Of a stretch of DNA of 5,313 bases, positions 5,208 to 5,313 are shown one piece after another. A program made the translations under genes and the position numbers. The notes below the pieces were generated by a model. The model did not search any database and was not told the origin of the DNA. It saw only the letters and a program-made list of their open reading frames with translations. Source of the DNA: DHVE2 group archaeon (lineage in GTDB: Archaea; Thermoplasmatota; Thermoplasmata; Thermoplasmatales; Aciduliprofundaceae); the NCBI GenBank assembly GCA_027014065.1, contig JALWEL010000031.1:1-5313 (forward strand), in the 5' to 3' direction. Every line of letters starts with the position of its first letter. Within the stretch, counting starts at the first letter, position 1.

Positions 5208-5313
5208 TTATTTCACCTCCGCCTCTAAGGCCCTGATTTCCTCTTCCAACTTTTTCTCGATATTCTTGAACTCTTCCTGATAATTCTCGTTCGGAATTCT
5301 GCCCATGTAGGCG
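5208..5313 (-). CDS. atpA: A-type ATP synthase subunit A, C-terminal end (5'-partial)
   Basis: An open frame enters from the right edge on the minus strand and ends with TAA at 5210-5208, giving 34 residues (AYMGRIPNE... to ...EAEVK) that form a charged helical tail. Both the position immediately upstream of subunit B and the amphipathic, glutamate- and lysine-rich C-terminus fit catalytic subunit A, which precedes B in archaeal ATP synthase operons. The catalytic domain lies outside the window, so identity rests mainly on context. The last codons contain the SD of atpB (5220-5213), and its TAA touches the atpB ATG with no base between, an arrangement suited to termination-reinitiation. Confidence 0.8.
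   Translation of the reverse strand, partial: AYMGRIPNENYQEEFKNIEKKLEEEIRALEAEVK
5213..5220 (-). promoter_or_regulatory. Strong Shine-Dalgarno site of atpB inside atpA
   Basis: The minus strand reads GGAGGTGA, fully complementary to the 16S rRNA tail, 5 nt before the atpB ATG at 5207. It is the strongest SD in the window, fitting the need for three B subunits per complex and translation coupled to subunit A. Confidence 0.75.

Overview
This window looks like a gene-dense chromosomal core segment of a euryarchaeal-type archaeon. The evidence is archaea-specific genes: ribosomal protein LX (eL20), prefoldin alpha, a short-N-terminus FtsY, and A-type ATP synthase subunits A and B. AGA/AGG and ATA codons are frequent, Shine-Dalgarno (SD) sites are AGGTGA-like, and a TATA-type promoter is present. 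A thermophilic member of the Thermoplasmatota, such as an Aciduliprofundum-like lineage, is my best guess. That guess rests on gene content and general protein resemblance, not on a search.

The layout alternates strands in four blocks. (1) On +, from the left edge to 337: a small EMAP/CsaA-type tRNA-binding domain protein, probably cut at its 5' end. (2) On -, 1276-329: a 315-aa phosphoribulokinase/uridine kinase family enzyme whose end overlaps block 1 tail to tail by 9 bp. (3) On +, 1366-3835: rpl20A, pfdA, ftsY and a cysteine-synthase-family PLP enzyme, packed with 8-bp and 17-bp overlaps and then a 2-nt gap (or ATGA overlap). (4) On -, from the right edge to 3837: the last 34 codons of the ATP synthase A subunit gene, then all of the B subunit gene, with atpA's TAA directly abutting atpB's ATG. 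Blocks 3 and 4 converge with one base between their stop codons. The only non-coding stretch of note is about 89 bp (1277-1365) between the divergent kinase and rpl20A, and it holds a TATA element that could serve both directions. Coding density is about 98%.

Functionally, block 3 joins translation (LX), co-translational chaperoning (prefoldin) and SRP-dependent membrane targeting (FtsY), with an amino-acid enzyme at the tail. Block 4 is energy conservation. I see no tRNA or rRNA gene, CRISPR array, insertion sequence, or sign of a mobile or defence system. The points most worth a second look are the cysteine-free phosphoribulokinase-like protein, the PLP enzyme with a remodelled substrate region, the compact bidirectional promoter, and the convergent gene ends with no room for a terminator. 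I did not find a convincing undescribed system.
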